A stretch of DNA of 64,000 nt from an uncultured Deferribacteraceae bacterium (GTDB taxonomy: Bacteria > Chrysiogenota > Deferribacteres > Deferribacterales > Mucispirillaceae). A model generated the notes under the pieces. That model was given only the letters and a program-made list of their open reading frames with translations, was not told the DNA's origin and searched no databases. Position numbers and translations under genes: made by a program. How positions within the stretch are numbered: the stretch's first letter is position 1; every line of letters begins with the position of its first letter. This document shows, one piece after another, positions 1 to 9,328 of this stretch. The stretch lies in the NCBI GenBank assembly GCA_947039395.1, contig CAMQYS010000006.1, positions 1 to 64,000 on the forward strand, read 5' to 3'.

Positions 1-116
1 ATATTAACGGTTATAATAACCTGCATAATATATTAACGGTTACGATAATATAAATAATATATTAACGGTTATAATAACCTGCATAATATATTAACGGTTA
101 CGATAATATAAATGAG
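1..116. repeat. 29-bp tandem repeat, four copies, cut by window edge
   Basis: Units begin at 1, 30, 59 and 88, each opening with ATATTAACGGTTA. Units 1 and 3 are identical, and units 2 and 4 match except at the very end, so the array is also two copies of a 58-bp unit. No unique spacers separate the units, so this is not a CRISPR. The left edge of the window cuts the array, so the copy number is a minimum. It lies downstream of the minus-strand ankyrin gene. Function unknown. Confidence 0.9.
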
Positions 117-135
117 ATGTTAATCAAGTTTATAT

Positions 136-1200
136 CTATATTCTTAAAAACTCATCAAAAGTTCCTATCTCTTGTATATGTTTATTTTCTTCATCGTAGC
201 AACCAAATTGTGCAATTTTAGGCATCCAAACAATTTTAAAGTTACTATAATGTCCTGTGTTTTTTGATAGCAATAAAAATTTGCTTCTATTAACTCTAAA
301 TTCTTTTATCTCCGTTAGAGAGAAAAACTCAATAAATTTAAAATCTGTATCTGGTAATTCTACTCTTAAAATATCTTGTTGTAAAAAGTCTAACATTTTT
401 TTAGGTAATTTATATGTTCTCAAACTTTCTATTTTGTTTAAAGTTTTATGAACATCTTCTGGTTCTAATGATTTTAAATACTCTGCAATATCATTTTTCT
501 TCGCCTCTATAGCATGCCTATACGGTCTTTTTCCCTCTTTATCTGCTAAGGTAATATCTGCACCATGTTCCACTAAATATCTACATCTTTTTAAGTCTTG
601 ATATCTTGCTGCAATACAAAGAGGTGTTTCTTCTAAGTGATAGCACATATTATTTTTATTATAATTTACATCTACATTTCTTGAGGTAAAAAAATCTAAA
701 ACTTCATATATTATATCTTCGTATTGATATCTCTGGCTATTAATTTGATCGTCAGAAGTTTGTTTATTTATACCGATCATATCTCTAAAAGCTCCCCCAG
801 CATATTGCTCTACAGTATGTCCAAGCTCATGAATAAGTAGTAGAATATCATTGTTTCTTTTTTTCCAAATGGCATAAGAGAATGCTTCACCAGAATGATC
901 AGAAGCATGTATATCTGCACCATTTTCTACAAGATACTTTATAATATCGTGATTACAATATGCAACAGCATCTAAAAATGCAGAGTTCCTTTTATTCTCA
1001 AACAACATTCCTTTAGACACAAGAAATTTTAAAAGTTCAATATTTCTTTTTATAAGTGCAATCCAAAGAGGAGATAATTTACCGCCTTCATCTTTTAGTA
1101 TCTTATTTGGATCAAAGTTTTTAATTTTTTTAAGCTCTTCAATATTACCTTCTTCTAATAACTTTATTAAGTTCGTATCCAGTTGTATCCTCCTACTCAT
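136..1200 (-). CDS. Ankyrin-repeat protein, 354 aa
   Basis: Ankyrin-type helices are visible from about residue 10 to 120 (for example YLVENGADIHASD near 89) and again at about 185-245 (YLVEHGADITLADKEGK), separated by a less regular stretch. The last 100 residues do not look like ankyrin and I do not recognise them. No signal peptide is evident, so it is probably cytoplasmic or secreted by another route. Ankyrin domains bind proteins; the partner is unknown. The start is uncertain: codons 3-4 spell AGGAGG, a strong Shine-Dalgarno sequence inside the reading frame, and a CTG codon lies six bases after it. An HELGH string at residues 124-128 falls where an ankyrin loop is expected. Confidence 0.8.
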   Translation of the reverse strand: MSRRIQLDTNLIKLLEEGNIEELKKIKNFDPNKILKDEGGKLSPLWIALIKRNIELLKFLVSKGMLFENKRNSAFLDAVAYCNHDIIKYLVENGADIHASDHSGEAFSYAIWKKRNNDILLLIHELGHTVEQYAGGAFRDMIGINKQTSDDQINSQRYQYEDIIYEVLDFFTSRNVDVNYNKNNMCYHLEETPLCIAARYQDLKRCRYLVEHGADITLADKEGKRPYRHAIEAKKNDIAEYLKSLEPEDVHKTLNKIESLRTYKLPKKMLDFLQQDILRVELPDTDFKFIEFFSLTEIKEFRVNRSKFLLLSKNTGHYSNFKIVWMPKIAQFGCYDEENKHIQEIGTFDEFLRI

Positions 1201-1498
1201 TATGTCAATTAAACATAGTAGAGTAAATTTTTACAGTCATCATTTATAACTATTTTATTTAGTTGCATTTGCAAATATTATCGTATCATAGGCACAAAAA
1301 ACTGTCAACGTGATAGTGGTAATCTTTATCATTAATAAAGATGTTTTGCTTAACAATAAATTCACTTATTAAATCGTTCTCTTATAGAGTTTAATACTGA
1401 TATTTTAGTAAGAAGAAGATAGAACCATTCTTATTTTTTGAATAACTTAATTGTAAAAATATTAAGAGTAAGGTTCTATAAAGTAAGTAGAATAGAAT
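1201..1498. other. Intergenic, no gene seen
   Basis: About 300 bases between the ankyrin gene and the ahpC terminator. I see no coding potential, tRNA or clear structured element. It should contain the promoter of the ankyrin gene but I cannot place it with confidence. Confidence 0.5.
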
Positions 1499-1536
1499 AG
1501 AAAAGAAAAAACCCTCTACAAAATGTAAAGGGTTTT
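1497..1536 (-). terminator. Rho-independent terminator of ahpC
   Basis: AAAACCCT (1508-1515) pairs with AGGGTTTT (1529-1536), with three further inner pairs after one mismatch. On the minus strand the hairpin is followed by TTTTCTTTTC. It lies about 60 bases downstream of the ahpC stop codon and is oriented to end ahpC transcription. Confidence 0.8.
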
Positions 1537-1596
1537 ATGTTACTTTATATAAATTTTAATTTTATATTTATTTAATGCAAGCGATTAACTGTTATC

Positions 1597-2160
1597 TTAC
1601 AGTTTACCTATAAGGTCTATACCCGGTTTTAATGTTTTAGCTCCTGGTTTCCATCTTGCAGGACAAACTTCATTACCATGTTTAGCAACGAATTGTGATG
1701 CTTGAAGAAGTCTTAATAACTCTTCAGAGTTACGTCCGATATTACCAGCAACTATTTCATATACAACAACTTTTCCTTCTGGATTAATAATGAAAGTTGC
1801 TCTTTCAGATAGCCCTACTTCATCTATCATAACTTCAAAACCTCTAGCTAACACACCAGTTGGATCAGCTAACATTGGGAATTGAATTTTCTTAATTGTT
1901 TCAGATGCATCATGCCAAGCTTTATGTACAAAATGAGTGTCGCAAGACACAGAGTAAACTTCACAGTTAGCCTCTTTAAATTTTGGATATAGATCAGCTA
2001 GATCTTCTAACTCAGTAGGACATACAAATGTGAAATCTGCTGGATAGAAGAAGAATACAGACCATTTGCCTAGTAAATCTTTCTTACTAACCTCTTTAAA
2101 ATTATCGTTAACATACGCTTGAACTGAAAAATCAATTATTTCTTTATTTATCATTGACAT
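1597..2160 (-). CDS. ahpC: Peroxiredoxin AhpC, 187 aa
   Basis: Typical two-cysteine peroxiredoxin of the AhpC/Prx1 family, which reduces hydrogen peroxide and organic peroxides in the cytoplasm. The peroxidatic cysteine is C47 in FTFVCPTE and the resolving cysteine is C166 in EVCPARW. Length matches the family. AAAGGAG lies six or seven bases before the first ATG. No ahpF or thioredoxin reductase gene is adjacent, so the electron donor is not evident here. It has its own candidate promoter and terminator and so is probably monocistronic. Confidence 0.97.
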   Translation of the reverse strand: MSMINKEIIDFSVQAYVNDNFKEVSKKDLLGKWSVFFFYPADFTFVCPTELEDLADLYPKFKEANCEVYSVSCDTHFVHKAWHDASETIKKIQFPMLADPTGVLARGFEVMIDEVGLSERATFIINPEGKVVVYEIVAGNIGRNSEELLRLLQASQFVAKHGNEVCPARWKPGAKTLKPGIDLIGKL

Positions 2161-2229
2161 AAAAAACTCCTTTAGTAAATATTATTTATTATCATTAAAT
2201 CATTTATTTTAATTTAATATAGTTTTACT

Positions 2230-2258
2230 CTTCTATTAAATTTTGAACGATTTGTCAA
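2230..2258 (-). promoter_or_regulatory. Candidate sigma-70 promoter of ahpC
   Basis: On the minus strand TTGACA (2258-2253) is followed after 17 bases by TAGAAG (2235-2230). This would start transcription about 65 bases before the ahpC start codon. The -35 box is perfect and the -10 box is moderate. No operator palindrome was recognised. Confidence 0.45.
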
Positions 2259-2336
2259 GATATATAATACAGTTTATAAATATTTATTACAACACTCATA
2301 TCTATAATAGCAAAATATTCTTAGCAATATAAAGAC

Positions 2337-3053
2337 CTACAGATAGAATAAAAGTTCTCTAAATGATTTAAAACTTTTTAGTTTTTTAGATGTAACCACT
2401 TCAACGTGCTCGACAAAAAGTTGTAGAATATTATTCTCTTGAGTTTTACTAATACTCATGTTTTTATAACTACTATTACATGATAATGCTTTAAGTATAG
2501 GATTTATTTCATTTGATATCGGTATTGGTAATTTTTTACCACCTACACATTTATCGCAAATAATATCGCCTTCAAGATAATATGATAATGCTTCTATATC
2601 GTTATGACATACTCTACATGTATAGAAAGATGGTAAACTTCCAGATACTTTTAAAACAATATAAATTATATATATAATGGCTTTATGAACATTTTCTTGA
2701 TTTATATTTAATATAAGCTTGTATAGATACTCATAACTTTCATCAAGTGGCAGAAGAGAGTCTATAATATCAAAAATAAGATTTAATCTAATACTTATAT
2801 CAGATACTTCAAGGAATGATATATATTTTGCATCAGGAGAGTATGAATATAGTTTGAATAGATCACTATTTTCTTTTCGCAGTATATCTAGAGTTGATGG
2901 AACAAATTTAACTATTCCGCTACGTTTTGAGAATGCTTTTGGCATAAACATTTTTAACTTACCATACTCTTTAGTAAATACTGACGCTATACATGATGAG
3001 TCAGAGTAGACTGTATATTTATATATTACTCCACTACAAGATATTCTTTTCAT
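2337..3053 (-). CDS. recO: DNA repair protein RecO, 238 aa
   Basis: RecO loads RecA on SSB-coated single-stranded DNA in the RecFOR pathway and anneals complementary strands. The N-terminus has the OB-fold pattern (SGVIYKYTVYSDSSCIASVFTKEYGKL), and a zinc site follows in the helical domain with C146, C149, C166 and C169 (CRVC...CDKC). Length is normal for the family. It starts 11 bases after the mgtE stop, so the two genes are probably cotranscribed. No strong Shine-Dalgarno precedes the ATG, which suggests translation coupled to mgtE. Confidence 0.9.
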   Translation of the reverse strand: MKRISCSGVIYKYTVYSDSSCIASVFTKEYGKLKMFMPKAFSKRSGIVKFVPSTLDILRKENSDLFKLYSYSPDAKYISFLEVSDISIRLNLIFDIIDSLLPLDESYEYLYKLILNINQENVHKAIIYIIYIVLKVSGSLPSFYTCRVCHNDIEALSYYLEGDIICDKCVGGKKLPIPISNEINPILKALSCNSSYKNMSISKTQENNILQLFVEHVEVVTSKKLKSFKSFRELLFYL

Positions 3054-3064
3054 CTATTATATAT

Positions 3065-4420
3065 CTACAGTAGCGATAGTAGTAGTAGCGATACAGAGAA
3101 GTATATCGTAAGCCCTGTAATATCATTTAATGTAGATATAAACGGTGTTGATGCTACAGCTGGATCAAACTTTAGTTTAGTTAAGACTATAGGTACGATA
3201 GCACCTGTGAAAGAAGCAAAAAGTATCGCTGAAAATAACGCAATACCAACGATTAACCCTATCTCTCTAGTGCTTTGTAGTAGAGGGGCGATTAAGGCTA
3301 ATAATATCCCTATAACAACACCCATGATGAGTCCGATTTTGATCTCATTAAATATTACTTTACCAGTATGAGACATATCTATTTTACCTAATGCTATGCC
3401 ACGAATTATAACAGTTGCAGATTGACTACCAACATTTCCACCCATAGCCATAATTATGGGCATAAAGGTTGCAAGTATAAGGAAGTCTGTAACTCTACCT
3501 TGAAAGAATGTTATAATAAGACCTGAAAACATCTCTCCTATAAATGTAACTATCAGCCATGGGAGACGTGTTTTTGCCGCCTTAATAGGCTTATTGCTAA
3601 ACTGCAGCTCCTCTTGATTAATTCCAGCCATGTTATAGATATCTTCATGTGCTTTATCACGTATAAAGTCAATAATATCATCGACTGTGATAATACCGCA
3701 TAATCTATGATGTTCATCAACTACAGGTATCGCAAGAAGATCATATTTATCTATATAGTTTGCAACCTGTTCTTGTTCATCAACAAGGTTTGCAGTTACG
3801 ACATCTTGCACCATAATGTCAGCGAGTTTTCTAGTGGGTGGATTAAGTATTAGTTGGCGAAGAGATAAAACTCCGACAAGTTTATTATCATCATCAACTA
3901 TATATAGATAGAACACCATCTCAAGATGTTCTGCAAGATGCAGAGATTTAGTTGCCTCTTTAACGGTTGTGTTACAGTTGATAGCAAAGAATGCTGTGTT
4001 CATTATAGCTCCAGCTGTTCCTTCTTCATAGTGGAGTAATTTCTCTACATTTAATAGATCTTCTTTTTTAAGATATTTTAAATACTCTTCTAACTGTCCA
4101 GCAGGGACAAGCCTAAGGATATGACTTGTATCATCAGAGTCCATTAAGGTTAATATAGATGCAACGGTTTTAGGATCGATTTCATTTAATGCTGTTAATA
4201 TATCATGATCATCTAGATCTAAAATTACTTCAGCAAGTTTTTCGTTGTCAGTTATATATTTCCATAATTTTCTGCGATCAATATCTGATAGGTGAGAAGA
4301 TATAAATGCAATATCAGCATGGTGAATTTTTGTTAATAGATTTTGTAGATGTGTTTTTGCATCACGTCTAATTAATTTCCGTACATTCTCTAACTTAACT
4401 TTTAGTGATGAATCTATCAT
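3065..4420 (-). CDS. mgtE: Magnesium transporter MgtE, 451 aa
   Basis: Inner-membrane Mg2+ channel gated by cytoplasmic magnesium. The family order is complete: N-terminal helical superhelix (about 1-130), paired CBS domains (about 135-255, with MNTAFFAINCNTTVKEA and VVTANLVDEQEQV), a linking helix, then five membrane helices (about 275-451) with the pore segment FMPIIMAMGGNVGSQS. AAAGGTAG precedes the start. It is first of a pair with recO. The family is also known to carry other divalent ions, so selectivity for magnesium is inferred. Confidence 0.95.
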   Translation of the reverse strand: MIDSSLKVKLENVRKLIRRDAKTHLQNLLTKIHHADIAFISSHLSDIDRRKLWKYITDNEKLAEVILDLDDHDILTALNEIDPKTVASILTLMDSDDTSHILRLVPAGQLEEYLKYLKKEDLLNVEKLLHYEEGTAGAIMNTAFFAINCNTTVKEATKSLHLAEHLEMVFYLYIVDDDNKLVGVLSLRQLILNPPTRKLADIMVQDVVTANLVDEQEQVANYIDKYDLLAIPVVDEHHRLCGIITVDDIIDFIRDKAHEDIYNMAGINQEELQFSNKPIKAAKTRLPWLIVTFIGEMFSGLIITFFQGRVTDFLILATFMPIIMAMGGNVGSQSATVIIRGIALGKIDMSHTGKVIFNEIKIGLIMGVVIGILLALIAPLLQSTREIGLIVGIALFSAILFASFTGAIVPIVLTKLKFDPAVASTPFISTLNDITGLTIYFSVSLLLLSLL

Positions 4421-4518
4421 AAAATTTATCTACCTTTTAGCACATATTTCTCTACTATTTATAAAAGTGCAATTGTAACTATTTCTAACAATATATACTT
4501 TTTACATCTATTAAAGCT

Positions 4519-5955
4519 TTAAGCTCTATATCTTGTACCAGTTACAGTATCTATCAACTCTACACCGTTTTCTGATAATTTATTTCTTATCTCATCAGCT
4601 AATGTATAGTTTTTATCTTTTTTTGCTATATTTCTTTCTTCAATTAATTTATCTATCTCTTTTTCATCTATTTTAAGATTTAATTTAAATCTCTCTTCTG
4701 CTGTATAGTTTAATATCCCTAAAAGGGTATTTACTCTTTTAATAATTTTAAGAGTTATCTCTTTAAGTAAAGCTATACTATCAGTTGATGGTTTTGATGA
4801 TATAATTTTGTTTCCTTCTCTTACAAATTCAAATAAAGTAGCTATAGCTTTAGGTGAGTTAAAATCATCGGTTAATGCTTCGTTAAAAGATGTTATAAAG
4901 GTATTAAGTAGATTATTGATATCCTCACTAAAATCTTTTCCTTTATTTGATCCAGTTGTATAATTTAATTCATCAAGATAGATATACATTCTATCAAGTG
5001 CTGATTTAGACTCTACCAACTTATCTTCAGAGTATTCAAGCGGTTGTCTGTAATGAGTTGTTAAAAATAGAAATCTTAATGTTTCAGGATCGGTAAGAGT
5101 TAGTACATCTCTTATTGTGAAGAAGTTATTTAACGATTTAGACATCTTCTCTTTATTCACATTTACAAACCCGTTATGCACCCAATAATTAGCAAATGTT
5201 TTAGAGTTGCAAGCTTCAGATTGTGCTATCTCATTTTCGTGATGAGGAAAGATAAGATCTTGTCCACCACCATGAATATCAATCGTATCTCCCAAAACCT
5301 CTTTATTCATAACCGAACATTCAATATGCCAGCCAGGTCTACCTTTACCAAATGGAGACTCCCAAAAAGGTTCATTCTCCTTAGATGCTTTCCACAGTAC
5401 AAAATCTAACGGGTTTTCTTTTTTCTCATTGATCTCAACCCTTGCACCACTTAGAAGATCCTCTATATTACGATGAGATAATTTACCATACTCTTCAAAT
5501 GATGTTACCCTAAAATAAACATCTCCATCGACTTCATAAGCATGTCCACTACTTATTAGCCTCGTACAGTAATCTATCATACCTTGAATATAATCTGTTG
5601 CATGAGGAGTATGAGTTGGAGACAGAACAAATAACGAATTCATATCAATATCATGTTCTTTAATAAATTTTGCAGTAAGTTCTTTAAACGGTATTCTCTG
5701 TTCATTTGCACGGTTGATAATTTTATCATCTATATCTGTGAAATTTTTCACAAAAATAGTATTGTAACCTTTATCTTTAAAAACTCTATGTATTAGATCG
5801 AATGCTATTGAACTTCTAGCGTGTCCGATATGGCAGTAATCATACACTGTTATTCCACATACATATATTTTGACTTCATTCTCTTTAATAGGTCTAAAAA
5901 TTTCTTTTTTAGATGTCATAGTGTTGTATAGTTTTATTTCCACATTAATATCCAT
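4519..5955 (-). CDS. cysS: Cysteinyl-tRNA synthetase, 478 aa
   Basis: Class I synthetase that charges tRNA-Cys. HIGH is at 42-45 (CHIGHARS) and KMSKS at 270-274. Zinc ligands are C33, C213, H238 and E242. Length is normal. The first 11 bases overlap the 3' end of the upstream ABC ATPase gene, so the two are cotranscribed and probably translationally coupled. No good Shine-Dalgarno is seen before the ATG; an in-frame ATG at codon 13 is the alternative start. Confidence 0.96.
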   Translation of the reverse strand: MDINVEIKLYNTMTSKKEIFRPIKENEVKIYVCGITVYDYCHIGHARSSIAFDLIHRVFKDKGYNTIFVKNFTDIDDKIINRANEQRIPFKELTAKFIKEHDIDMNSLFVLSPTHTPHATDYIQGMIDYCTRLISSGHAYEVDGDVYFRVTSFEEYGKLSHRNIEDLLSGARVEINEKKENPLDFVLWKASKENEPFWESPFGKGRPGWHIECSVMNKEVLGDTIDIHGGGQDLIFPHHENEIAQSEACNSKTFANYWVHNGFVNVNKEKMSKSLNNFFTIRDVLTLTDPETLRFLFLTTHYRQPLEYSEDKLVESKSALDRMYIYLDELNYTTGSNKGKDFSEDINNLLNTFITSFNEALTDDFNSPKAIATLFEFVREGNKIISSKPSTDSIALLKEITLKIIKRVNTLLGILNYTAEERFKLNLKIDEKEIDKLIEERNIAKKDKNYTLADEIRNKLSENGVELIDTVTGTRYRA

Positions 5956-6745
5956 CGTTGTATTTTATTAAATCCTTTGTATATTCTGATACAGGTTTAT
6001 TTATCATTTCAATACTATTACCGTACTCAACCATTTTACCTTTTTTCATAACTAGCATTTTTTCAGCAAGTATAGATATATGTGCGATTGAGTGGGATAT
6101 AAGTATTATTGTCAAGTTTTTCTTCTCTTTTAAATCTATGAGAAGATTTAATATCTGTGCTTGAACAGAAACATCAAGCATTGATAATGGTTCATCAGCG
6201 ATCAGTATGTTAGGCTCCAAGATAAGGGATCTTGCGATAGATATTCTTTGTCTTTGTCCACCAGAGAACTGATGAGGGTATCTATCTAAAAACTCATATG
6301 GTAATCCGACTAAATCAAATGTTGAATATATTTTATCTAAACTATCTTTTTTATTATAGTCGAAATTAGCGTTTATAACATCAAGCATTGTTGTGCGTAT
6401 GCTTAGTTTAGGGTTAAGCGAATTCATAGGATTTTGAAATATCATCTGTACATTCTTTCTATATGTTTTATGAGCAGGTTTATCAAGTTTTGCAAGATTA
6501 GTACCATGGTATAGAACTTCGCCTTTATCGGCCTTATATACATCTGCTATAATTTTAGCAAGAGTTGATTTGCCTGATCCAGACTCACCAGCTATACCTA
6601 TAGACTTAGATTTATTGATAGATAAAGAGATATTGTCAACCGCTGCAAAAGATACACCTTTTTTAAATAGTGTTCCTTTAGATGTGAAAAACTTACTAAT
6701 ATTTTTTAACTCTAATACTGTATCGTTGATTATATTATCCTTCAA
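5945..6745 (-). CDS. Oligopeptide-type ABC transporter ATPase, 266 aa
   Basis: Complete ABC ATPase most like the OppF/DppF/AppF branch, with Walker A GESGSGKST (53-61), signature SGGQRQR (161-167), Walker B LIADEP (181-186) and a switch histidine in ISHS near 218. This branch powers uptake of oligopeptides and related substrates. It seems to be an orphan: no permease, binding protein or second ATPase is in the window. The start is a TTG codon without an obvious ribosome binding site, so the N-terminus is uncertain. It overlaps cysS by 11 bases. Confidence 0.88.
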   Translation of the reverse strand: MKDNIINDTVLELKNISKFFTSKGTLFKKGVSFAAVDNISLSINKSKSIGIAGESGSGKSTLAKIIADVYKADKGEVLYHGTNLAKLDKPAHKTYRKNVQMIFQNPMNSLNPKLSIRTTMLDVINANFDYNKKDSLDKIYSTFDLVGLPYEFLDRYPHQFSGGQRQRISIARSLILEPNILIADEPLSMLDVSVQAQILNLLIDLKEKKNLTIILISHSIAHISILAEKMLVMKKGKMVEYGNSIEMINKPVSEYTKDLIKYNDGY

Positions 6746-6921
6746 ATATTCTAAAATTATTTACTTAAGTAAAATTGTTGATAGCTTCACAAGTTTGATA
6801 TATAGTAGTCACAGATGTATATTTACAATCTAAATGCGATTGTACATTATAAGTGTCTAATTTTCAAGAAGATTAAATTATACAATTATTGTATTGTAGA
6901 GTAAAAAAAATTGGAGTTTTT

Positions 6922-8025
6922 ATGAGAGTAGAGAGTTATGAGACAAAAATGGCTAACCTTATTTTAAAGTATTCTTTAAATATAGTAAAAGATGATATAG
7001 TTTTAATAAAGTCAGAAACAGTCGGTGAACCGCTTGTTCGTGAGTTTGTAAAAGAGATAATTAAATTAGGTGCACATCCGATTGTACGTTTTCATATCCC
7101 TGAACATAAAGAGTATTTAGTTAAATACGGTAAAGAATCGCAGTTGACATTTTTACCATACTTTGAGTTACAACAGACAGAGACTATTACAGCTTATATA
7201 TATATAGATTGTTTATCTAATGCTAGATCGTTAAGTAGATCAGATCCTAAGAAATTAGCGATGATACAAAAGACGGGAATAAAACTTAGAGAGATTATGA
7301 ATAAGCGTGAAGCTGAAGGTAAATTTAGATGGTGTATCTGTCCATATCCTACAAACTCTATGGCACAAGATGCTGATATGAGCTTTACTGATTACTCTGA
7401 TTTTGTATTTGAGTCTTGTAAATTAAATGATGCAAATCCAGTTTTATCGTGGAAAAAAGTTGAGGCTGAACAGAAAAAGATAGTTAAAAAATTAACAGGT
7501 AGTAAAGAATTGTTAATAGTTGGTAAAGATACAGAGTTAAAGTTATCGGTTAAAGATAGATTATGGATCAACTGTTGTGGACATAGAAATATGCCTGATG
7601 GCGAAGTGTTTACATCTCCAATTGAAACATCAGCAGAGGGAGAAATTCTGTTTGATATCCCAACAACTTATAACGGAGTAGAGGCTGAAGATGTTAGGTT
7701 GACTTTTAAGAACGGAATAATCGTTAACTCATCTGCTAAGAAGGGAGAGACGTTCTTGAAGAGAATGATAGAGATGGATGAGGGTTCAAATAAAGTTGGC
7801 GAGATAGCATTCGGTTTGAATGATTGTATCAAGGATGCTTCAAGAAATATATTATTTGATGAGAAGATCGGACGATCTATGCATTTAGCGATAGGTTCTA
7901 GTTACGAAGAGGCGTTAGGTAAGAATAAATCGGCATTGCATTGGGATTTAATAAAGGATATGAGAAAGGGCAGTAAAGTTTATATCGACGGCAAGATGAT
8001 ATATAAAGATGGAAAATTTATTTAA
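6922..8025 (+). CDS. M29 family aminopeptidase, 367 aa
   Basis: Matches the AmpS/PepS/aminopeptidase T family of two-metal enzymes that remove N-terminal residues from peptides in the cytoplasm. Recognisable metal-site blocks are NMPDGEVFTSP with SAEGEI, GEIAFGLN, MHLAIG and ALHWD. Length is close to the usual 370-410 residues. The start is set at 6922, where TTGGAG lies six bases upstream; an in-frame ATG 33 bases earlier lacks a site. It stands alone, divergent from the peptide-type ABC ATPase gene, and ends at a terminator at 8158. With iadA (25876) it points to peptide use, an inference. Confidence 0.9.
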   Translation: MRVESYETKMANLILKYSLNIVKDDIVLIKSETVGEPLVREFVKEIIKLGAHPIVRFHIPEHKEYLVKYGKESQLTFLPYFELQQTETITAYIYIDCLSNARSLSRSDPKKLAMIQKTGIKLREIMNKREAEGKFRWCICPYPTNSMAQDADMSFTDYSDFVFESCKLNDANPVLSWKKVEAEQKKIVKKLTGSKELLIVGKDTELKLSVKDRLWINCCGHRNMPDGEVFTSPIETSAEGEILFDIPTTYNGVEAEDVRLTFKNGIIVNSSAKKGETFLKRMIEMDEGSNKVGEIAFGLNDCIKDASRNILFDEKIGRSMHLAIGSSYEEALGKNKSALHWDLIKDMRKGSKVYIDGKMIYKDGKFI

Positions 8026-8140
8026 GGTTTTTACGGCTAAGGTTTTACACTTTTAAGATTTAAGATTTAAGATTTTATGGTTAAGGTTTTAATTGTTTAA
8101 GATTTTAACGGATTGGTTTTTGGTTTAGATTGATTTTTAA
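8023..8140. repeat. Imperfect TAAGRTTTTA tandem repeat
   Basis: From the stop codon onward the sequence repeats TAAGGTTTTA or TAAGATTTTA at intervals of about 14-16 bases, with two 7-base TAAGATT units in the middle. This looks like replication-slippage expansion in a spacer. It lies between the aminopeptidase stop and its terminator. No coding potential. Confidence 0.7.
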
Positions 8141-8157
8141 TAATGATTAATAATATT

Positions 8158-8204
8158 CCTATCACGATAGTTTATAAAATACGAACTGTTGTGATAGGTT
8201 TTTT
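8158..8204 (+). terminator. Rho-independent terminator of the aminopeptidase gene
   Basis: CCTATCAC (8158-8165) pairs with GTGATAGG (8191-8198), extended by an inner AGTT/AACT helix after mismatches, and is followed by six T residues. It sits in the convergent gap between the aminopeptidase and the zinc-ribbon protein gene. The opposite strand lacks a T run after the stem, so it serves the plus strand. Confidence 0.85.
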
Positions 8205-8215
8205 ATTATTACCTA

Positions 8216-9304
8216 TTAAGATTGATCGTAATTGCAAGCGATTGTATTACATTTATGACAAACATAAAAATAGTAAATTCCTTCTGCGTACTCATTCACA
8301 TCTGCTGTATCAAGTTGTGCTTCAAAACACATAACTTCTCCACAATCTGGACAAGCTGGATAATGCAAATCATTAATAGATGTAGCCATTCCTCCGATCT
8401 GTGTTCGTGTTATAATCGGTAAATCATGTGCTGTATAACTGAATCTCCTCTGCTCATCACTTAATGATAAGTTAATCGCAAATAAACTCATTGTTTCATT
8501 ATCTGCCTCATTATTTTCATCATCGTTACAACTAATCAATAACTCTGTTTGACTCTTTAAATAACCATCTAACTTATTACCACTATGCCAATATACATCA
8601 TTACTATCTTGCTTTGTAAAGATAGTTTGATAACTAGAACAGTGTGAACAGGTGGCAAGTTTATAAGCATCATCAAAACATAATACTAAACGTCTGCCAC
8701 AAAAACCACATTTTTCATCAACCAGTTTCATAGGAGCTTTACCACTTGGTTTTGCATTAGTATCACCTATAAAAGCTTGAGTATTATCTGAGTAGAGTTT
8801 CTTTATTTCCCCGTTTATATCTACACTCCAACCACCAACATAAACACCGTACTGAATAGGGGTTATGTATAACTTTTTAGCCCAATTGGGTAAAGGTTCT
8901 TGACTACTCTCAGTAAAGAAATCTTTTACTTTTTCACAAGGGATATATGCAAGTGCAGAAAGTGCATGATTTGCATTCAAATTTACAACATCTTTCGAAT
9001 GAAATAAATTTATAATTTTTTCAGCTATATCTTCATTTGCTCGTATGTAAATCTCTGGATAATAAAAGATATTATTTGTGATTAAATAATCGTAAAGTTT
9101 TTGAGGTAGATACTCTCCACAATTATAAGAGAACATCGCAAGATGAAGTAAAACATCTATATTTATGTTTCCATCTTCGCTAGCATTTGCGATTACTGTA
9201 TCAATTAAGAGATCAACTTCAAACTCTTTTAGCTTTTCATACTTTTTATAGATATTGCTATCTCTTGAATAAAGTTTTTGGTTATACAACTCTTCAATTG
9301 TCAT
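8216..9304 (-). CDS. Zinc-ribbon protein, DUF1963-like C-terminus, 362 aa
   Basis: I do not recognise the N-terminal 170 residues. The middle has two CxxC pairs (CGFCGRR and CSHCSS). The C-terminal 70 residues (TRTQIGGMATSINDLHYPA then CPDCGEVM, ending CHKCNTIACNYDQS) resemble the cysteine-rich ends of DUF1963-like proteins, which often sit in immunity and stress loci; that link is from memory. No signal peptide or membrane segment. AAAGGGG precedes the ATG. It lies 24 bases after metF on the same strand, so it may be read from the metF promoter. Function unknown. Confidence 0.72.
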   Translation of the reverse strand: MTIEELYNQKLYSRDSNIYKKYEKLKEFEVDLLIDTVIANASEDGNINIDVLLHLAMFSYNCGEYLPQKLYDYLITNNIFYYPEIYIRANEDIAEKIINLFHSKDVVNLNANHALSALAYIPCEKVKDFFTESSQEPLPNWAKKLYITPIQYGVYVGGWSVDINGEIKKLYSDNTQAFIGDTNAKPSGKAPMKLVDEKCGFCGRRLVLCFDDAYKLATCSHCSSYQTIFTKQDSNDVYWHSGNKLDGYLKSQTELLISCNDDENNEADNETMSLFAINLSLSDEQRRFSYTAHDLPIITRTQIGGMATSINDLHYPACPDCGEVMCFEAQLDTADVNEYAEGIYYFYVCHKCNTIACNYDQS

Positions 9305-9328
9305 ATTATTTTTCCCCTTTAAAAAAAT

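Noticed and set aside
1-116. Possible CRISPR array
   Set aside because: Repeats are contiguous with no unique spacers, and no cas gene is in the window.
815-829. HELGH string (residues 124-128 of the first ankyrin protein) resembling a zinc-protease HExxH motif
   Set aside because: It aligns with the second helix and loop of an ankyrin repeat (NNDILLLIHELGHTVE matches the usual VKLLLEHGADVN pattern), and no third metal ligand or protease fold is visible.
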